Origin: Roseiconus nitratireducens
GTDB taxonomy: Bacteria > Planctomycetota > Planctomycetia > Pirellulales > Pirellulaceae
Reading direction: 5' to 3'
DNA length: 64,000 nt
Assembly: GCF_008629675.1 (NCBI RefSeq)
Contig: NZ_VWOX01000018.1
Span: 1 to 64,000, forward strand
Shown here: piece after piece, positions 37,142 through 47,016 of the stretch
Numbering within the stretch: the first letter of the stretch is position 1
Layout: the number at the start of each line of letters is the position of its first letter
Made by a program: the position numbers and the translations under genes
Notes under the pieces: generated by a model
The model's input: only the letters and a program-made list of their open reading frames with translations
Told to the model about the DNA's origin: nothing
Database searches by the model: none

Positions 37142-38720
37142 CAATATCGGTTGTGGGCAGACGCTCCACCGATTTGAGCAGTTGCTCAAGCTCCGTGGCT
37201 GCGTCATCGGGTACAGGAAGTTCGTCGGATTCCGCTTCAGGGATCGCTTCGGGGGCCGGAAGTTCCTCGATTTCCAGCAGGCCACTTTCAGCCTCGGCGG
37301 GAAGCGGCTCGGGGACCGAAATCCCTGAAATCTCCAACAACTCTTGAGGGCGGGGGTCGAAATCACCGGCCAACGCCAGGTACAGCGAGACGCGGATCAA
37401 CAGTAATTCTAGTCGAGCGGCCAGGGTCTCGCGCTGCAGACGCTGTTCCGCCGTGATCGTGCTGAGGACATCCAGGTAGTCGGCGTCCCCGATCAAGTAT
37501 TGTTCACGCAATTGTTCGGAGGCTTGACGAGCCAGCTCGGATTGCGCCTCCAAGTGTTCCAGACGCTCCAGCTGGTAGCGTTCGCGGGCTAAAGCGTCCT
37601 CGACCTCGCGGAACGCATTCAACATGGTCTGACCATACTCGTTGAACCGCTGGCGAACGAGGGCAGCGGTCAGGTCCACCTGGGCGCGACGTTGGCCCCC
37701 GTCAATCAGCGGAGCGATCAATTGGCCTCCGATTCCGACGAACCAGTCGCGGAACAGGTTTTCCGGGCGATCGGCGACGTTCAGGACCGAACCGGTCAGG
37801 CTGATCCGCGGGTATTGGGCCGTGATTGCGGAAGCCAGGTCGCGATCGGCGGCCATGAATGCCAGGTAGTCGCGGCGGACGTCGGGGCGACGTCGCAGCA
37901 GTTCCGATGGCACCCCGGTGTCGGGCAGGGGGGGCAGCGCGGGCAACTGATCCCCGGGGTCGTATTCAGCGTCTTGCGGCAGCTGTCCCAACAGCACGGC
38001 CATCTGGTGCTCCAGGACGTCGATCCGAGATCCAACCACCGCGGCTTGTTCCAGCGTCGATTCGACCAGCTGCTGCTGTCGCAATACGTCGGCGTAACGA
38101 ATCAGGCCCACCCGAAACCTGGCGTCCTGGGCTGCCAGCCCGGTCCGGTTGGTTTCGATCTGTTCGGACAACAGTGCCAATTGGGCGTTGGCTTCGATCA
38201 TCGAGAAATACGTGCGGGTGATCTCGGCGGCCAATGTCAACGCGACCACGTGGTAGTCCGCATCGGTGGCGGACGCACGCAAACGTTCCGCATCGACTCG
38301 GGATTCGATCTGCCCCCACAGGTCGACCTGGTAGGACGCATCCAACCCCAGCGTGTAGCGAGTCAGGTCCGGGCCGGGGCCGTAGTCGCCGGCGATATCG
38401 GCGACGCCGTTGACATCGGGAAACAAATCCGACGCCTCGCGACGCGCCAGCGCCCGAGCCGCGACGACCCGCTGCAGGGCGGCCGCCAACGTGAAACTGT
38501 CGTCCAACGCCCGGTTGATGTGGCCATCCAGCCGTGGATCCTCAAACGTCATCCACCAACGATCCGGGACCCAGGCTTCGCCACTGGCGGAGAACGGCGG
38601 CGGGGTCGTGGTCCGAAAGGTCCCGGCGACGTCGCCCCCAGCGCAGCCGACCGCCGCGAGCAGCAGTGTGGCGGTGAGCCACCCCAGGGGGCGGGCGCGG
38701 AATCGGGGGATCGTAAGCAT
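37134..38720 (-). CDS. TolC/NodT-type outer-membrane efflux lipoprotein
   Basis: This 528-residue protein starts with a lipoprotein signal (LLLAAVGC, Cys26). It has the two OEP repeats of the NodT/OprM family: helical ALQRVVAARALARREASDLFP, YQVDLWGQIESRVDAER and the second-repeat RRRPDVRRDYLAFMAADRDL. It should form the outer-membrane channel of the efflux system. A Pro/Glu-rich acidic C-terminal extension of about 65 residues is unusual. The ATG at 38720 is preferred over the open frame up to 39029 because it begins the lipoprotein signal and leaves a 91-nt gap to the upstream gene. Confidence 0.92.
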   Translation of the reverse strand: MLTIPRFRARPLGWLTATLLLAAVGCAGGDVAGTFRTTTPPPFSASGEAWVPDRWWMTFEDPRLDGHINRALDDSFTLAAALQRVVAARALARREASDLFPDVNGVADIAGDYGPGPDLTRYTLGLDASYQVDLWGQIESRVDAERLRASATDADYHVVALTLAAEITRTYFSMIEANAQLALLSEQIETNRTGLAAQDARFRVGLIRYADVLRQQQLVESTLEQAAVVGSRIDVLEHQMAVLLGQLPQDAEYDPGDQLPALPPLPDTGVPSELLRRRPDVRRDYLAFMAADRDLASAITAQYPRISLTGSVLNVADRPENLFRDWFVGIGGQLIAPLIDGGQRRAQVDLTAALVRQRFNEYGQTMLNAFREVEDALARERYQLERLEHLEAQSELARQASEQLREQYLIGDADYLDVLSTITAEQRLQRETLAARLELLLIRVSLYLALAGDFDPRPQELLEISGISVPEPLPAEAESGLLEIEELPAPEAIPEAESDELPVPDDAATELEQLLKSVERLPTTDIDD

Positions 38721-38811
38721 GTCCCCAGATCTAGGGATCAAGTCGAGCCGAAGACAAGGTGGATTCGACGTGGAGTCCCGGACCCGGCCAACTTTTGCGA
38801 GGAAATCCTTG

Positions 38812-40266
38812 CTACAGGGATTGAGATTCGGCCCGCAGCAGGGATTCGAGTTGTTCCGCCAGCGTCGGATCGTTGAGCCGACGGAGGTTTTCTCGCAAGA
38901 CCACGCCGTCGGCCGCTTGCAGCAGTCGTTCGTACTTGACCTTTCGCTGCTCGGTGGTGAGTTCCTTGTCGGCCTGATCGACTTGCTGGCGATAGCGTCC
39001 GTAGTCGGGATGTTTGACGATCGCGTCAATGAACTCGTCGCTCCGGTGGGTCAACAGATCGATCGCAGTGGGATTGAGCGTGTTGGCCAGTTCCGGCCAG
39101 CGCTGCTCCACGTCACGGGCGATGCGACGGCGGAGCCGCCCGGACTCGTTGCCGCCCTGACGTCCCCGCCAACTGCCGCGGCGACCGCGACGTTGCGTTT
39201 CGCGGCGGGCGACGGACAACCGGTCGGGGCCGTCCAAATCCAGTTGGCGCGACAAACCTTCCAGCAACGCCTTGGCGATCGGGTCCGCGATCTCCAGGAC
39301 GACCTCGTAGGGTTCTTCATCAGTCAGCAAATCCGATTCGCCGCGTCCGAATCGGCTGTTGACCGCCAGGAACTCGTCGGAGCTTCGCAGCGGAAGGTCG
39401 ATCGTGTCGGCCGAAAGAATCGTGTAGGCGTGCGCTTCGGCAAACGACGTCTTGCCGTCGCCGTCGTAATCCGGACGCTCGATCGGTTGCCCTGAGCGGT
39501 CGGTCCCACTGAGCGCCGCCCAGAAGTAGGTGCTGTATTCGACGTAATTGGTTTCATCGACCTCGGGCGTGCAACCGGCGGCCGGCCGATCGTGAACGGT
39601 CGCAAAGAATCCGATTCGTCGCTGTGGCGACAAGCCCTTGTCGGGATCGCCACCGGTAAAGATCGATCGCGCAAAACCTCCCGTGTAACATTGCACCATC
39701 ACCGCAATCACATCGATGTCCTGGGGCAGTTGGTCCAGCATCGCGACGAACTCGGTCATTTTGATGGACTCTCTGTCCCACAGAGCGATCGACGTTTCAT
39801 GGGGCCGTCGGCGGTCGGAACTGGGGTTGCCGTGGGCGGTGACGTAGATCAGCAAACGATCACCCGGCTGCATCGTCTTGCCGTGACTGTCGAACCACTG
39901 CTGAAGATTCTTGGGGCTGGCCGAACCGCGAACATTCGGGATCAAGTGATTGCGATAGAACAGACCCAGCTCGTCATCGCTTCCGAAGAACTCCGCCATC
40001 AGCCGGTTGGCCAGGGGAACGGTCTGTCGATCGATCACCTGCAGGTCGGCTGCTTCGTCCTGCCCGTCGGCAAAAAAAATGTCACAGGACTCACCGCGTT
40101 CACTGAGCAGACGTTGAAACAGCAGGGTGTTTTTTTCCAGTGACGCCTGGTTGCCGCTGCGGTCGTATCCGCCCCCGATCGCCAGGAAGAGGTCTTTTCC
40201 CACAACCGGTGTCGTGATCCAAAAGGTGCCGGCGAGAAGCAGAACGCTGGGTAGGATCGATCGCAT
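38812..40266 (-). CDS. caspase-like (clan CD) cysteine protease-like protein with EF-hand
   Basis: This 484-residue exported protein has a signal peptide (residues 1-23). The core LLIYVTAHGNP (His145) and VIAVMVQCYTGGFA (Cys193) form the His-Gly...Gln-Cys dyad pattern of clan CD peptidases, such as caspase-like and C13/legumain-like enzymes. A DYDGDGKTSFAEA loop downstream is an EF-hand-like calcium site. The Arg/Gly-rich segment at about residue 370 and the helical C-terminus have no recognised family. A GTG start at 40302 is possible but would precede the signal peptide. It lies 91 nt upstream of the efflux operon on the same strand. Confidence 0.8.
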   Translation of the reverse strand: MRSILPSVLLLAGTFWITTPVVGKDLFLAIGGGYDRSGNQASLEKNTLLFQRLLSERGESCDIFFADGQDEAADLQVIDRQTVPLANRLMAEFFGSDDELGLFYRNHLIPNVRGSASPKNLQQWFDSHGKTMQPGDRLLIYVTAHGNPSSDRRRPHETSIALWDRESIKMTEFVAMLDQLPQDIDVIAVMVQCYTGGFARSIFTGGDPDKGLSPQRRIGFFATVHDRPAAGCTPEVDETNYVEYSTYFWAALSGTDRSGQPIERPDYDGDGKTSFAEAHAYTILSADTIDLPLRSSDEFLAVNSRFGRGESDLLTDEEPYEVVLEIADPIAKALLEGLSRQLDLDGPDRLSVARRETQRRGRRGSWRGRQGGNESGRLRRRIARDVEQRWPELANTLNPTAIDLLTHRSDEFIDAIVKHPDYGRYRQQVDQADKELTTEQRKVKYERLLQAADGVVLRENLRRLNDPTLAEQLESLLRAESQSL

Positions 40267-40348
40267 TTCTGAAGCCAGTAGAAGGGAAGGCAGGCGGTGC
40301 ACGCGGGTGATCTATCGGTTCGGCAAATGGAGAGTGTCAGCTTGGCAA

Positions 40349-40376
40349 TTCACCCTCCCGCGAGCGTGAGGGTGAA
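40349..40376. terminator. perfect 9-bp hairpin past DUF1552 gene
   Basis: TTCACCCTC (40349-40357) pairs exactly with GAGGGTGAA (40368-40376) around a 10-nt loop. It lies about 145-170 nt past the stop of the DUF1552 gene and upstream of the protease gene. It has no adjacent T-run, so it may be a dispersed hairpin element rather than a simple terminator. Confidence 0.45.
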
Positions 40377-40520
40377 GATTGTTTGCGCGTGAACTTAGTT
40401 TTGATAATACGTGACCAACGTTTGACGGACACGCATTGCATCAGCTCCGGTAGGTCATGCTGTGCATGACTGAATCTGGATGGTCCCGCGGTGCACACCG
40501 ATGCTACGCGAAGAGCAAGA

Positions 40521-41861
40521 TCAGCCGAGATCAATTGCCCCGCCTTCGCAGTAGGCTGCCGACCCGAACGTTTGCAAGTCCCGGTGCCCCAATCCGTGGG
40601 CAAGTGCTAACCACAAGCGGTTGTGGGCGGCGCCGTCGAAGTCGAGCGCCCGGCCGGTTCGGAAGTCCGCGCCTCCACCGACCAACAGGAACGGGATGTT
40701 GTCCAAGGTGTGGGAATTGCCTTTGCCCAGTTCATTGAGCCACACGATCTGGGTGTTGTCCAGCAAGCTTTCGCCCGGACGGCCTGGCTCGGGGGTTTCC
40801 GCCAGTCGTTTGGCCAGGAACGCCAGTTCGCCGGCGAACCACTGGTTGATTCGCATCAGTTTTGCGTGGGCCTGTTCGTTCCCGTCCGGTTCGTGCGAGA
40901 GCGAATGGTGGCCGTCTTGGATGTCCAGCCAGCGCATCCGAGCCTGGCCGACCGAACGCATGAACTGCAGACTGGCGACGCGTGTCATGTCATTTGCCAA
41001 CGCATTGACCAGCAGCTCAATCTGCATGCGACTGATTTCCGGCGTGTTGTCGTTGACCAGTTCGATGTTGGGATCGATTTCCGGTTCGGGATGCAGCAAT
41101 TGTGTTTCACCGGATGCCGCAGCGATATCGATTTCCAATTTGCGGACGCTTTCCAGATGTTCCTGCAGCAACGAACGATCGGCCGAACTCAGCTTGCTGG
41201 AGACGCGCGCCAGGTCGTCTCCGATCCGGTCCAGCACGCTGGCGACCGTTTGTCGGTCTTGCGCCCCACCGTACAACTTTTCAAACATTTGACCGGGGTC
41301 ATCGATCGGTGCGATGGGACGATCGCTGCCGGCGTAGCACATCCGGGTCCAGGGGTCGGCACGGTTGGGCACCGCCACGCCAAATTCCAACGATCCGAAG
41401 CGGGTCTTGGTTCGATCGTCCGACTGAAAGAATCGCCGCACTTCCTGATCGATCGAGATGCCGCCGGCCCAGCCCGCCGGCGTGTGGCCGCCGCCTTGAA
41501 TGTTGCCGGGGTTCAGCTCCGTTGCGGTCAACAGGCAGGACATGCCACGCATGTGATTGTCCCCGTCACCGCGAACTTTGTTGTCGATCCCCTTCAGGAT
41601 CAACGTTTGCTCGCGAAACGGTTCCAACGCCTGCAGCATCGGCTTGAGTTTTAATGGCGTTTGATCGCCAAATTCGTCCGGCCAGAACTCATCGGGCAAG
41701 GTGCCGTTGGGCGAGAACATGACCACCAACCGTTTGCGTCGTTGCGGGGCGATCGATTCCTCCGCCCGCAGGCTGGTCAGTCCGGCCAGGAACGGCATGG
41801 TGGCGGCGCCCACGCCCAGGTCTCGCAGGAAACGTCGGCGGCTTTCAAATGCAGTGCTCAT
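40521..41861 (-). CDS. DUF1552 protein with Tat signal
   Basis: This 446-residue protein begins with a twin-arginine signal (SRRRFLRDLG). The body matches the DUF1552 family: KRLVVMFSPNGTLPDEFWP near residue 50, HMRGMSCLLT and ISIDQEVRRFF in the middle, and HTLDNIPFLLVGGG near the end. Planctomycetes carry many DUF1552 genes directly after DUF1592-type genes. The pair is thought to act in the periplasm, but no reaction is established. The ATG at 41861 lies 2 nt after the upstream stop. A TTG at 41867 is an alternative that would overlap it. Confidence 0.9.
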   Translation of the reverse strand: MSTAFESRRRFLRDLGVGAATMPFLAGLTSLRAEESIAPQRRKRLVVMFSPNGTLPDEFWPDEFGDQTPLKLKPMLQALEPFREQTLILKGIDNKVRGDGDNHMRGMSCLLTATELNPGNIQGGGHTPAGWAGGISIDQEVRRFFQSDDRTKTRFGSLEFGVAVPNRADPWTRMCYAGSDRPIAPIDDPGQMFEKLYGGAQDRQTVASVLDRIGDDLARVSSKLSSADRSLLQEHLESVRKLEIDIAAASGETQLLHPEPEIDPNIELVNDNTPEISRMQIELLVNALANDMTRVASLQFMRSVGQARMRWLDIQDGHHSLSHEPDGNEQAHAKLMRINQWFAGELAFLAKRLAETPEPGRPGESLLDNTQIVWLNELGKGNSHTLDNIPFLLVGGGADFRTGRALDFDGAAHNRLWLALAHGLGHRDLQTFGSAAYCEGGAIDLG

Positions 41862-41863
41862 GG

Positions 41864-44380
41864 TCAATTCTCACTCGGCAGTTTGGGGGGCGGATCGAAA
41901 TCCTGCGCCGCAACCAGGGCGGCAATCTGCGTCCACAGTTTCTGGATGTTGAAGTCTTCCGTGACGAACCGATCGCTCAGCTCATCGACAAGTCCGGGCC
42001 GGAATTCGCTGGGCCGTCGTTTGACAACATGTTCAAAGAAGTGCGTCACGAAGGCGCGGTGTGCCGACGGACTTTCGACGGCGAAGTTGGCCACGTCCCG
42101 GGCGCTGGCAAGTTGCAAGGTCGCTCCCGCCGCGGTGGTGTACTGGCTGGTTGGATCAACCGGGCGCTGGTTGTCTGAATCACGCCAACGTCCGACGGCG
42201 TCAAAGTTTTCCAGCGTGAATCCGAGCGGGTTGATGATGCTGTGACACGACATGCAGGCGGCATCGCGTGTCAGGTGCGTCACCTTTTCCCGCATCGTTA
42301 ATTCTTTGGGAAACTCGTCATCCTTGAACGCGATTGCCATCGGTGGTGGGCTCAGGGCGCGGCCGACAATGTTTCGCGTCAAAAACACGCCGCGGTGGAT
42401 CGGCGACGTGTTGTTGTGATAGGCGAAGGCGCTCAACAGGTAGGGGTGGGTCAGGATTCCCGAGCGTTTCTCCGGCGGGAAATCGACCGGTTGGAACTCG
42501 GACGCGAACTGGCGGCGGCGGGCACGCCGTTTGATTTCTTCACCGTCCAACTTCGCGTTGTCCGCCGACGCGTCCGGGGCGTACAACGCGGCCAGCCGGT
42601 CGTTCAGCATCAGATAGTCTGCTCGCAACAGCTCGCGGTAGTCAGAATCCTGGTCCCAAACGACGCGATCAATGAACAACTCCAACGACCGTCGCAGGTC
42701 CGCGACGACGGCTTCGTCAAATGTCGGATACAGTTCTTCGTCCTTGGCCAGATCCCGTTGTTCCAACTCCAACCAATGACGAAAGAAGCCTTGCATCTTC
42801 GCTTTGGCCCTCGGGTCGCGGAGCATTCGCGAAGCCTGCGATTGAATTTGATCGCGTGTCTGGAGCTTGCCATCGGCGGCCGTACGGGTCAGTTGGGCGT
42901 CGGGGATTGAATCCCAGAGCGCGAACGATAGTCGGGAGGCGACCGTCCAAGGCGTGGGAGCTTCGCCGTCCGGCGTCAGATCGGGGTATAGAAAGGAGGG
43001 CGACATCAAGACCAGAATCACCGCCCGACGGACACCGCTTTCAAGACTTGCCACGTCGTCACCCACCAAGGTCGGCAAGAGTTGCTGTTCGTCCTCGCGG
43101 AGCGGTCTTCGAAAGGCGACCGTTGCAAAGTCACGCACGAATTGATGCGTCCGGGCGACGCGCTGCTGCCCCTGAAGTTCGTTCAGTTCCGCCAGCAGGG
43201 GCAAGCGGTCGACGACTTCCGAGGCGGCTTGGACCGCACCATGCATCGTGGCGGTTTGCCACTGCGGCGATGCGGAGACGCCGCGCTCAAATCCCAAGCT
43301 GCGGTCGTCGGCTGGAAAGGGGGCCTGAGAAACAAAGACTCGATCGGGCTGTGACGTGGAGGTGTGGTTGTAATCCAATACCTGCCAGGTCCCGTGGGGC
43401 GGCTTCCATTCCAACTTGATCGATGCGTCGTCTTCCAAGTACTTGAAAAACTCCAGGCGAATCGGATAGGAACGGCCTCCGAGCAGGAAGACGCGAGCGG
43501 TCCGTTGGCGATGTTCACCCGATCCGACCCAGGCATCAATCAGGGCCTGCTGCCCGGCCACCGAACTGTCGTCACGCAGCGCCCGGCGGTCGGGCGTGGG
43601 GTCGAAGTTCAGGTACAGCCGTGCACCGTTTTCGGTCGACAAGCGGAATTCGTAATTCCCGGTGTGATCGGCCGACAGAGCTCCCTGCCAGATGATCGCG
43701 AATTGGTCGGCCGTCAGACTTGGCACCGGAGCCTCGCTGCCGAAGTCGAATTCCATCCGGTTGTCACTGCGATAATGGCCCAGGCGGTGAGCCTTGTTCA
43801 TGCCGGCGGATTGGTAGTAGTCGCCGCGAAGTCCCGGGACCTCGCTGTCCCCACCCGCCCCGCCTCCACGCCGGGCCGACCCGTTCGATGTTTCGTTCCG
43901 CTGACGCGCCGAAGGAGCAAAGTGTCCGATCACATCCGCCACCGCATTGCGGTACTGCGAGACGGTCAGCCGGCTGATCCTTGGCTCGGGAGCCGGCTCG
44001 GATCGGGAGATCAGTTGCCGGCGAATGTACCGGGCCAGCTGGCGCGCTTCCTCCCCGACACAAAGTTGCGGATCCTCTTCCGGCATCGTCTCGACGATGA
44101 TCGTCGTGAGCTCTTCCAGCGATTGGTCTGGTTGGAACGGTTTGGAATAACCGTCCGGAGTGCCTCCGCCGTCGGCGCCGTGGCAACGTTCGCACTTTTG
44201 CCGGTAGATATTGGCCACGGGGGTTGCCGGGGATTCAGCGTCCGTGGCTTGTCTCGCATCGGCTTGTCTCGCATCGGCCTGTGGCGGAGCCGCCGGGGCG
44301 CAGGGGGACTTGTCGCCGGCAAGCATCAGACATCCGGCGAGCATCAACGTGCATCGACGCAGCGGAGTTGGGGTGGGCAT
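41864..44380 (-). CDS. cytochrome c / PA14 / DUF1592-family protein
   Basis: This 838-residue exported protein has a heme-binding motif C63-E-R-C66-H67 within a short cytochrome c domain. A DUF1587-like segment (SRLTVSQYRNAVADVIGHF) and a PA14 domain (about 190-350, LRGDYYQSAGMNKAHRLGHY) follow. After these come DUF1595, DUF1592, DUF1588 (SGILTHPYLLSAFAYHNNTSP) and DUF1585 regions. A CMSCH motif sits in the DUF1588 part. Its partner DUF1552 gene follows directly. A PA14 module suggests carbohydrate binding. Confidence 0.92.
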   Translation of the reverse strand: MPTPTPLRRCTLMLAGCLMLAGDKSPCAPAAPPQADARQADARQATDAESPATPVANIYRQKCERCHGADGGGTPDGYSKPFQPDQSLEELTTIIVETMPEEDPQLCVGEEARQLARYIRRQLISRSEPAPEPRISRLTVSQYRNAVADVIGHFAPSARQRNETSNGSARRGGGAGGDSEVPGLRGDYYQSAGMNKAHRLGHYRSDNRMEFDFGSEAPVPSLTADQFAIIWQGALSADHTGNYEFRLSTENGARLYLNFDPTPDRRALRDDSSVAGQQALIDAWVGSGEHRQRTARVFLLGGRSYPIRLEFFKYLEDDASIKLEWKPPHGTWQVLDYNHTSTSQPDRVFVSQAPFPADDRSLGFERGVSASPQWQTATMHGAVQAASEVVDRLPLLAELNELQGQQRVARTHQFVRDFATVAFRRPLREDEQQLLPTLVGDDVASLESGVRRAVILVLMSPSFLYPDLTPDGEAPTPWTVASRLSFALWDSIPDAQLTRTAADGKLQTRDQIQSQASRMLRDPRAKAKMQGFFRHWLELEQRDLAKDEELYPTFDEAVVADLRRSLELFIDRVVWDQDSDYRELLRADYLMLNDRLAALYAPDASADNAKLDGEEIKRRARRRQFASEFQPVDFPPEKRSGILTHPYLLSAFAYHNNTSPIHRGVFLTRNIVGRALSPPPMAIAFKDDEFPKELTMREKVTHLTRDAACMSCHSIINPLGFTLENFDAVGRWRDSDNQRPVDPTSQYTTAAGATLQLASARDVANFAVESPSAHRAFVTHFFEHVVKRRPSEFRPGLVDELSDRFVTEDFNIQKLWTQIAALVAAQDFDPPPKLPSEN

Positions 44381-44510
44381 GGCGGATCACAGGTGGGAAG
44401 CGAAAGCAGCGATCGGTTTTTGTGTCGCGATCGCATGGTTTGCTCGGTAACAGCCGCGAAAATGAACGCAACTTTCACGGAGTGAAAGGCGACGATCGAA
44501 GATCAACCGG

Positions 44511-44789
44511 CTAGGAACGGCGTTCGCGTTCAAAACGGATCTCGGGGTGGTCCGTCAACATGCGTACCAGTTCGTCACGATCGGAAGCGTTGGAGAACAC
44601 GTTCAGCATCGGTTGCGTCTTTCCGCTGGCGACCATCCCCTCGAAACAGATTTCCAGCACGTCGATCCGGTTTTCCGGATTGCCGTCGCTGGTGGCTTTG
44701 CCGGCGATCGTCGGGTTGATCCCCAGCCGTCGCATCAGTGGTGAAAGTTCGGTCTCGACTTGGATGTCATCCATCGGGCAAACCGCCAT
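44511..44789 (-). CDS. small hypothetical protein
   Basis: This 92-residue soluble protein contains SPLMRRLGINPTIAGKATSDG and a closing LVRMLTDHPEIRFERERR. It has no signal peptide or recognised domain. An internal ATG at 44774 would shorten it by 5 residues. It lies 130 nt upstream of the DUF1592-type gene on the same strand. Confidence 0.55.
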   Translation of the reverse strand: MAVCPMDDIQVETELSPLMRRLGINPTIAGKATSDGNPENRIDVLEICFEGMVASGKTQPMLNVFSNASDRDELVRMLTDHPEIRFERERRS

Positions 44790-44819
44790 TCGGTGCGGGA
44801 AACGAAGCGGATTCGGCAC

Positions 44820-45705
44820 CCGTTCATTGTGCCACAGTCACCGCGTCCGGTGGGAGTTGGCGAAGGGATTCGGACGCGGGAATCAACGCGTCGCCGGGAC
44901 CGGCTGGAGTCGGGCGCGGGGCGAAGCTTGACGGGGGATTACCATGCTGCGTGCCGGCGGTGGCGGATACGCATTCTGCCCCAATGCGGTCCGCCTCGCC
45001 GGTGCATCTTCTTTTCTGCTGAGTCCTTGCGCGACGGAGCGTGGGAAATGGACGTGTCCGTCTGGCGACGGTGGCGAAAGTGAGATTTGATCGCCCTCCC
45101 TCGTTCCCAGGCTCCCGCCTGGGAACGCCCTGTTTGCTGGCTCCGCCAGCTCTTCTTTGCAGCCGGCGGGACACCCTTTCCCGGCCGTCGCCTTGCTCGC
45201 CAGTGTGTGGGAGCAAGGGCGCGTCCACCGTCTGGCGACGGCGGCTACTTTGAGTTTTGATCGCCCCCTCGTTCCCAGGCTCCCGCCTGGGAACGCCCTG
45301 CCCTTGCTGGCTCCGCCAGCTGCCCTAAGGCGACATCAACTTCCAAAACCCGACAGCTTTGGCGGAGAAATCTGGGAAATCCGCCGGATAAATTTGCTTT
45401 CCGCCCACCGGATCCGTTAGAACCGGGTTGCCGACCCCCGGCTGAGCCATCGCGTTTACCCCGGGGATTGGTCTCTGCGCTCCAACGCCGAACAAGCGGA
45501 TCGCGGAAAACTTTTCAATGAGATTGCTGAGTCTGGATGGGAAGGAGGCTCTTGAACGGTGCGGTTCGAGAGTGTCCTCCATGGACTTGGTCAATCGGCC
45601 GCCGGAACGATCGGCCAACCTTCCGTTCGGTCTCAGTCACCCGTCGCACGGCCTGGGCGCGGTGTCTGTCTCTTTTCACATTCGGGCCGTCGACAATGGA
45701 GCCGA
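44820..45705. other. long intergenic stretch with repeats, no gene supported
   Basis: About 885 nt hold no convincing coding frame. The main content is two direct copies of a roughly 93-nt repeat (45059-45151 and 45229-45321). Confidence 0.5.
45059..45151. repeat. CGTTCCCAGGC repeat, copies 1 and 2 (second at 45229-45321)
   Basis: Each copy reads CCGTCTGGCGACGG..., TTTGATCGCC..., then the perfect palindrome CGTTCCCAGGC-TCCC-GCCTGGGAACG (45102-45127 and 45270-45295), CCTG..., and a TGGCTCCGCCAGC hairpin. The copies lie 168-171 nt apart. The palindrome is the same as in the larger repeats at 56511-56778 and 57587-57799. Confidence 0.8.
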
Positions 45706-46104
45706 ATGATGCATGTGATTCGGAAGGGAGTTGTTGCGCAACGAAGCGACGGGGCGGAGCCGTTGGGATCTCCAATTCCAGCGGGCCCGGCGACACCGAA
45801 GGGCCGGTGGTTCCGCGGAGAGAGTCGGGCGATCGATGTGATTGACGATCCTCCAGCGAACCGGCGACGGCGGCGAGCCAGGGGGCTGGATCGTCTGGTT
45901 GCCTCGGTCTCGTGCGTGGGGGTGATCGTCGCGATCGCAACGGTGCCCAGCTGTGAGTCGTCCGAAGTGAAATACATTCCGGCAAAGTTTTCCTGGTATC
46001 CCCACAAGCTGGCGCCCAGCCAGAATCCGCTGACACCGGGGTTTTGGGAGCACACCGAGGACTGTCCGGCGTGCGCGGACCAGCGGGGAGAGTTCCCAAC
46101 ATAA
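45706..46104 (+). CDS. possible small membrane/exported protein
   Basis: This 132-residue frame has a basic middle (RRRRRARG), then one hydrophobic segment ending VPSCESSEV. The C-terminal part contains PGFWEHTEDCPACADQRGEF, whose two cysteines in C-P-A-C could bind metal. An alternative minus-strand frame overlaps it. The choice rests on the hydrophobic segment and the compact C-terminal motif. Confidence 0.4.
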   Translation: MMHVIRKGVVAQRSDGAEPLGSPIPAGPATPKGRWFRGESRAIDVIDDPPANRRRRRARGLDRLVASVSCVGVIVAIATVPSCESSEVKYIPAKFSWYPHKLAPSQNPLTPGFWEHTEDCPACADQRGEFPT

Positions 46105-46341
46105 GGGGCGCCTGGGCCCTGTCCGAAAACTCGCAAAGCCCGGTAGCTGCCGTCGCGATTGCGGCGGAAAACCACGCTCTGGCGAGCGTAGCTACTCGTT
46201 CTCAGACAAAGCCGGCAGCGCTGTTATGATGTCAGGAAAGGCCACGTCCGGGGCGAGACGCCTTGGCGTTTGTTTGTGTGGCCACTGTCGGTTGGCAATG
46301 ACGCGTTGCCAGACCGGCCCCGAGCGCATGTGTTCCGTCAG

Positions 46342-46629
46342 ATGAACGACCCGAATCCCTACCAGCCACCGCGGATCGACGATCCGGACGGTGCCGTTTC
46401 CAAATTGTCGCCGGACCAACCGTCGCTTGGCGGTGCCTGGTTCGCTGCCGGTGCCGTCACCTTTCTGACCGGGCTGTTTCTGGCGGATTGGTTTCCCGAT
46501 GGGACGGGAAAAGTGATCCGCTCGAGCGCCCTCTTTGCAGCGGTCATCTGCATGGCGATCGCCATCTATCGGTCGCGGCCGGACGACCGGCCCGACCGAG
46601 ACGTCGCGCGGGGAAACTTCGACCGCTGA
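46342..46629 (+). CDS. small NPYQPP membrane protein
   Basis: This 95-residue protein begins MNDPNPYQPPRIDDPDG, followed by two hydrophobic segments (about residues 31-48 and 60-76) and a charged, Arg/Asp-rich tail. It belongs to the same N-P-Y-x-P-P start class as 16823-16993 and 27830-28000. Function unknown. Confidence 0.65.
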   Translation: MNDPNPYQPPRIDDPDGAVSKLSPDQPSLGGAWFAAGAVTFLTGLFLADWFPDGTGKVIRSSALFAAVICMAIAIYRSRPDDRPDRDVARGNFDR

Positions 46630-46749
46630 AGCGAGAACCGTTCACCGCCACGCAGCCCGCCGTTTCGTCGCGGGCGAACCCGTGACCTGTGGGAGCTGCG
46701 TCGAGAGATCGTCAAGTCGCGCGCCGACGCAAGTCGCCTTCGAGTGAGA

Positions 46750-46932
46750 CTATTGTTGACGCTGCTCGTCGGCTTGATCGACCGCCTGCGTTTCGCCGGC
46801 GACCATGTCACGCATCAACTGCAGTTGCTCCTCGTCGGTCGGTTCGACCACCGTGGGTTCCGGATCGCTGCATCCGAGCAAGGACGGGGTTGCCAGAGCG
46901 CACAGCAAAGCAAGTTTTAAGAAAGGTTTCAT
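46750..46932 (-). CDS. small lipoprotein downstream of a DUF1559 gene
   Basis: This 60-residue protein has a lipoprotein signal (LALLCALATPSLLGC, Cys21) followed by Ser-Asp-Pro-Glu and a short, acidic, Gln/Glu-rich mature part. It lies 293 nt past the DUF1559 gene on the same strand. The same order is repeated at 52279-52464. Confidence 0.75.
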   Translation of the reverse strand: MKPFLKLALLCALATPSLLGCSDPEPTVVEPTDEEQLQLMRDMVAGETQAVDQADEQRQQ

Positions 46933-47016
46933 GGAATGGAAGATTGAGAGGGTGTTGACGAATCGCTTCACCCTCCCGCTTTGGAGGTCGTGAAGTTCTA
47001 TTTCAGCCTCCTTATT

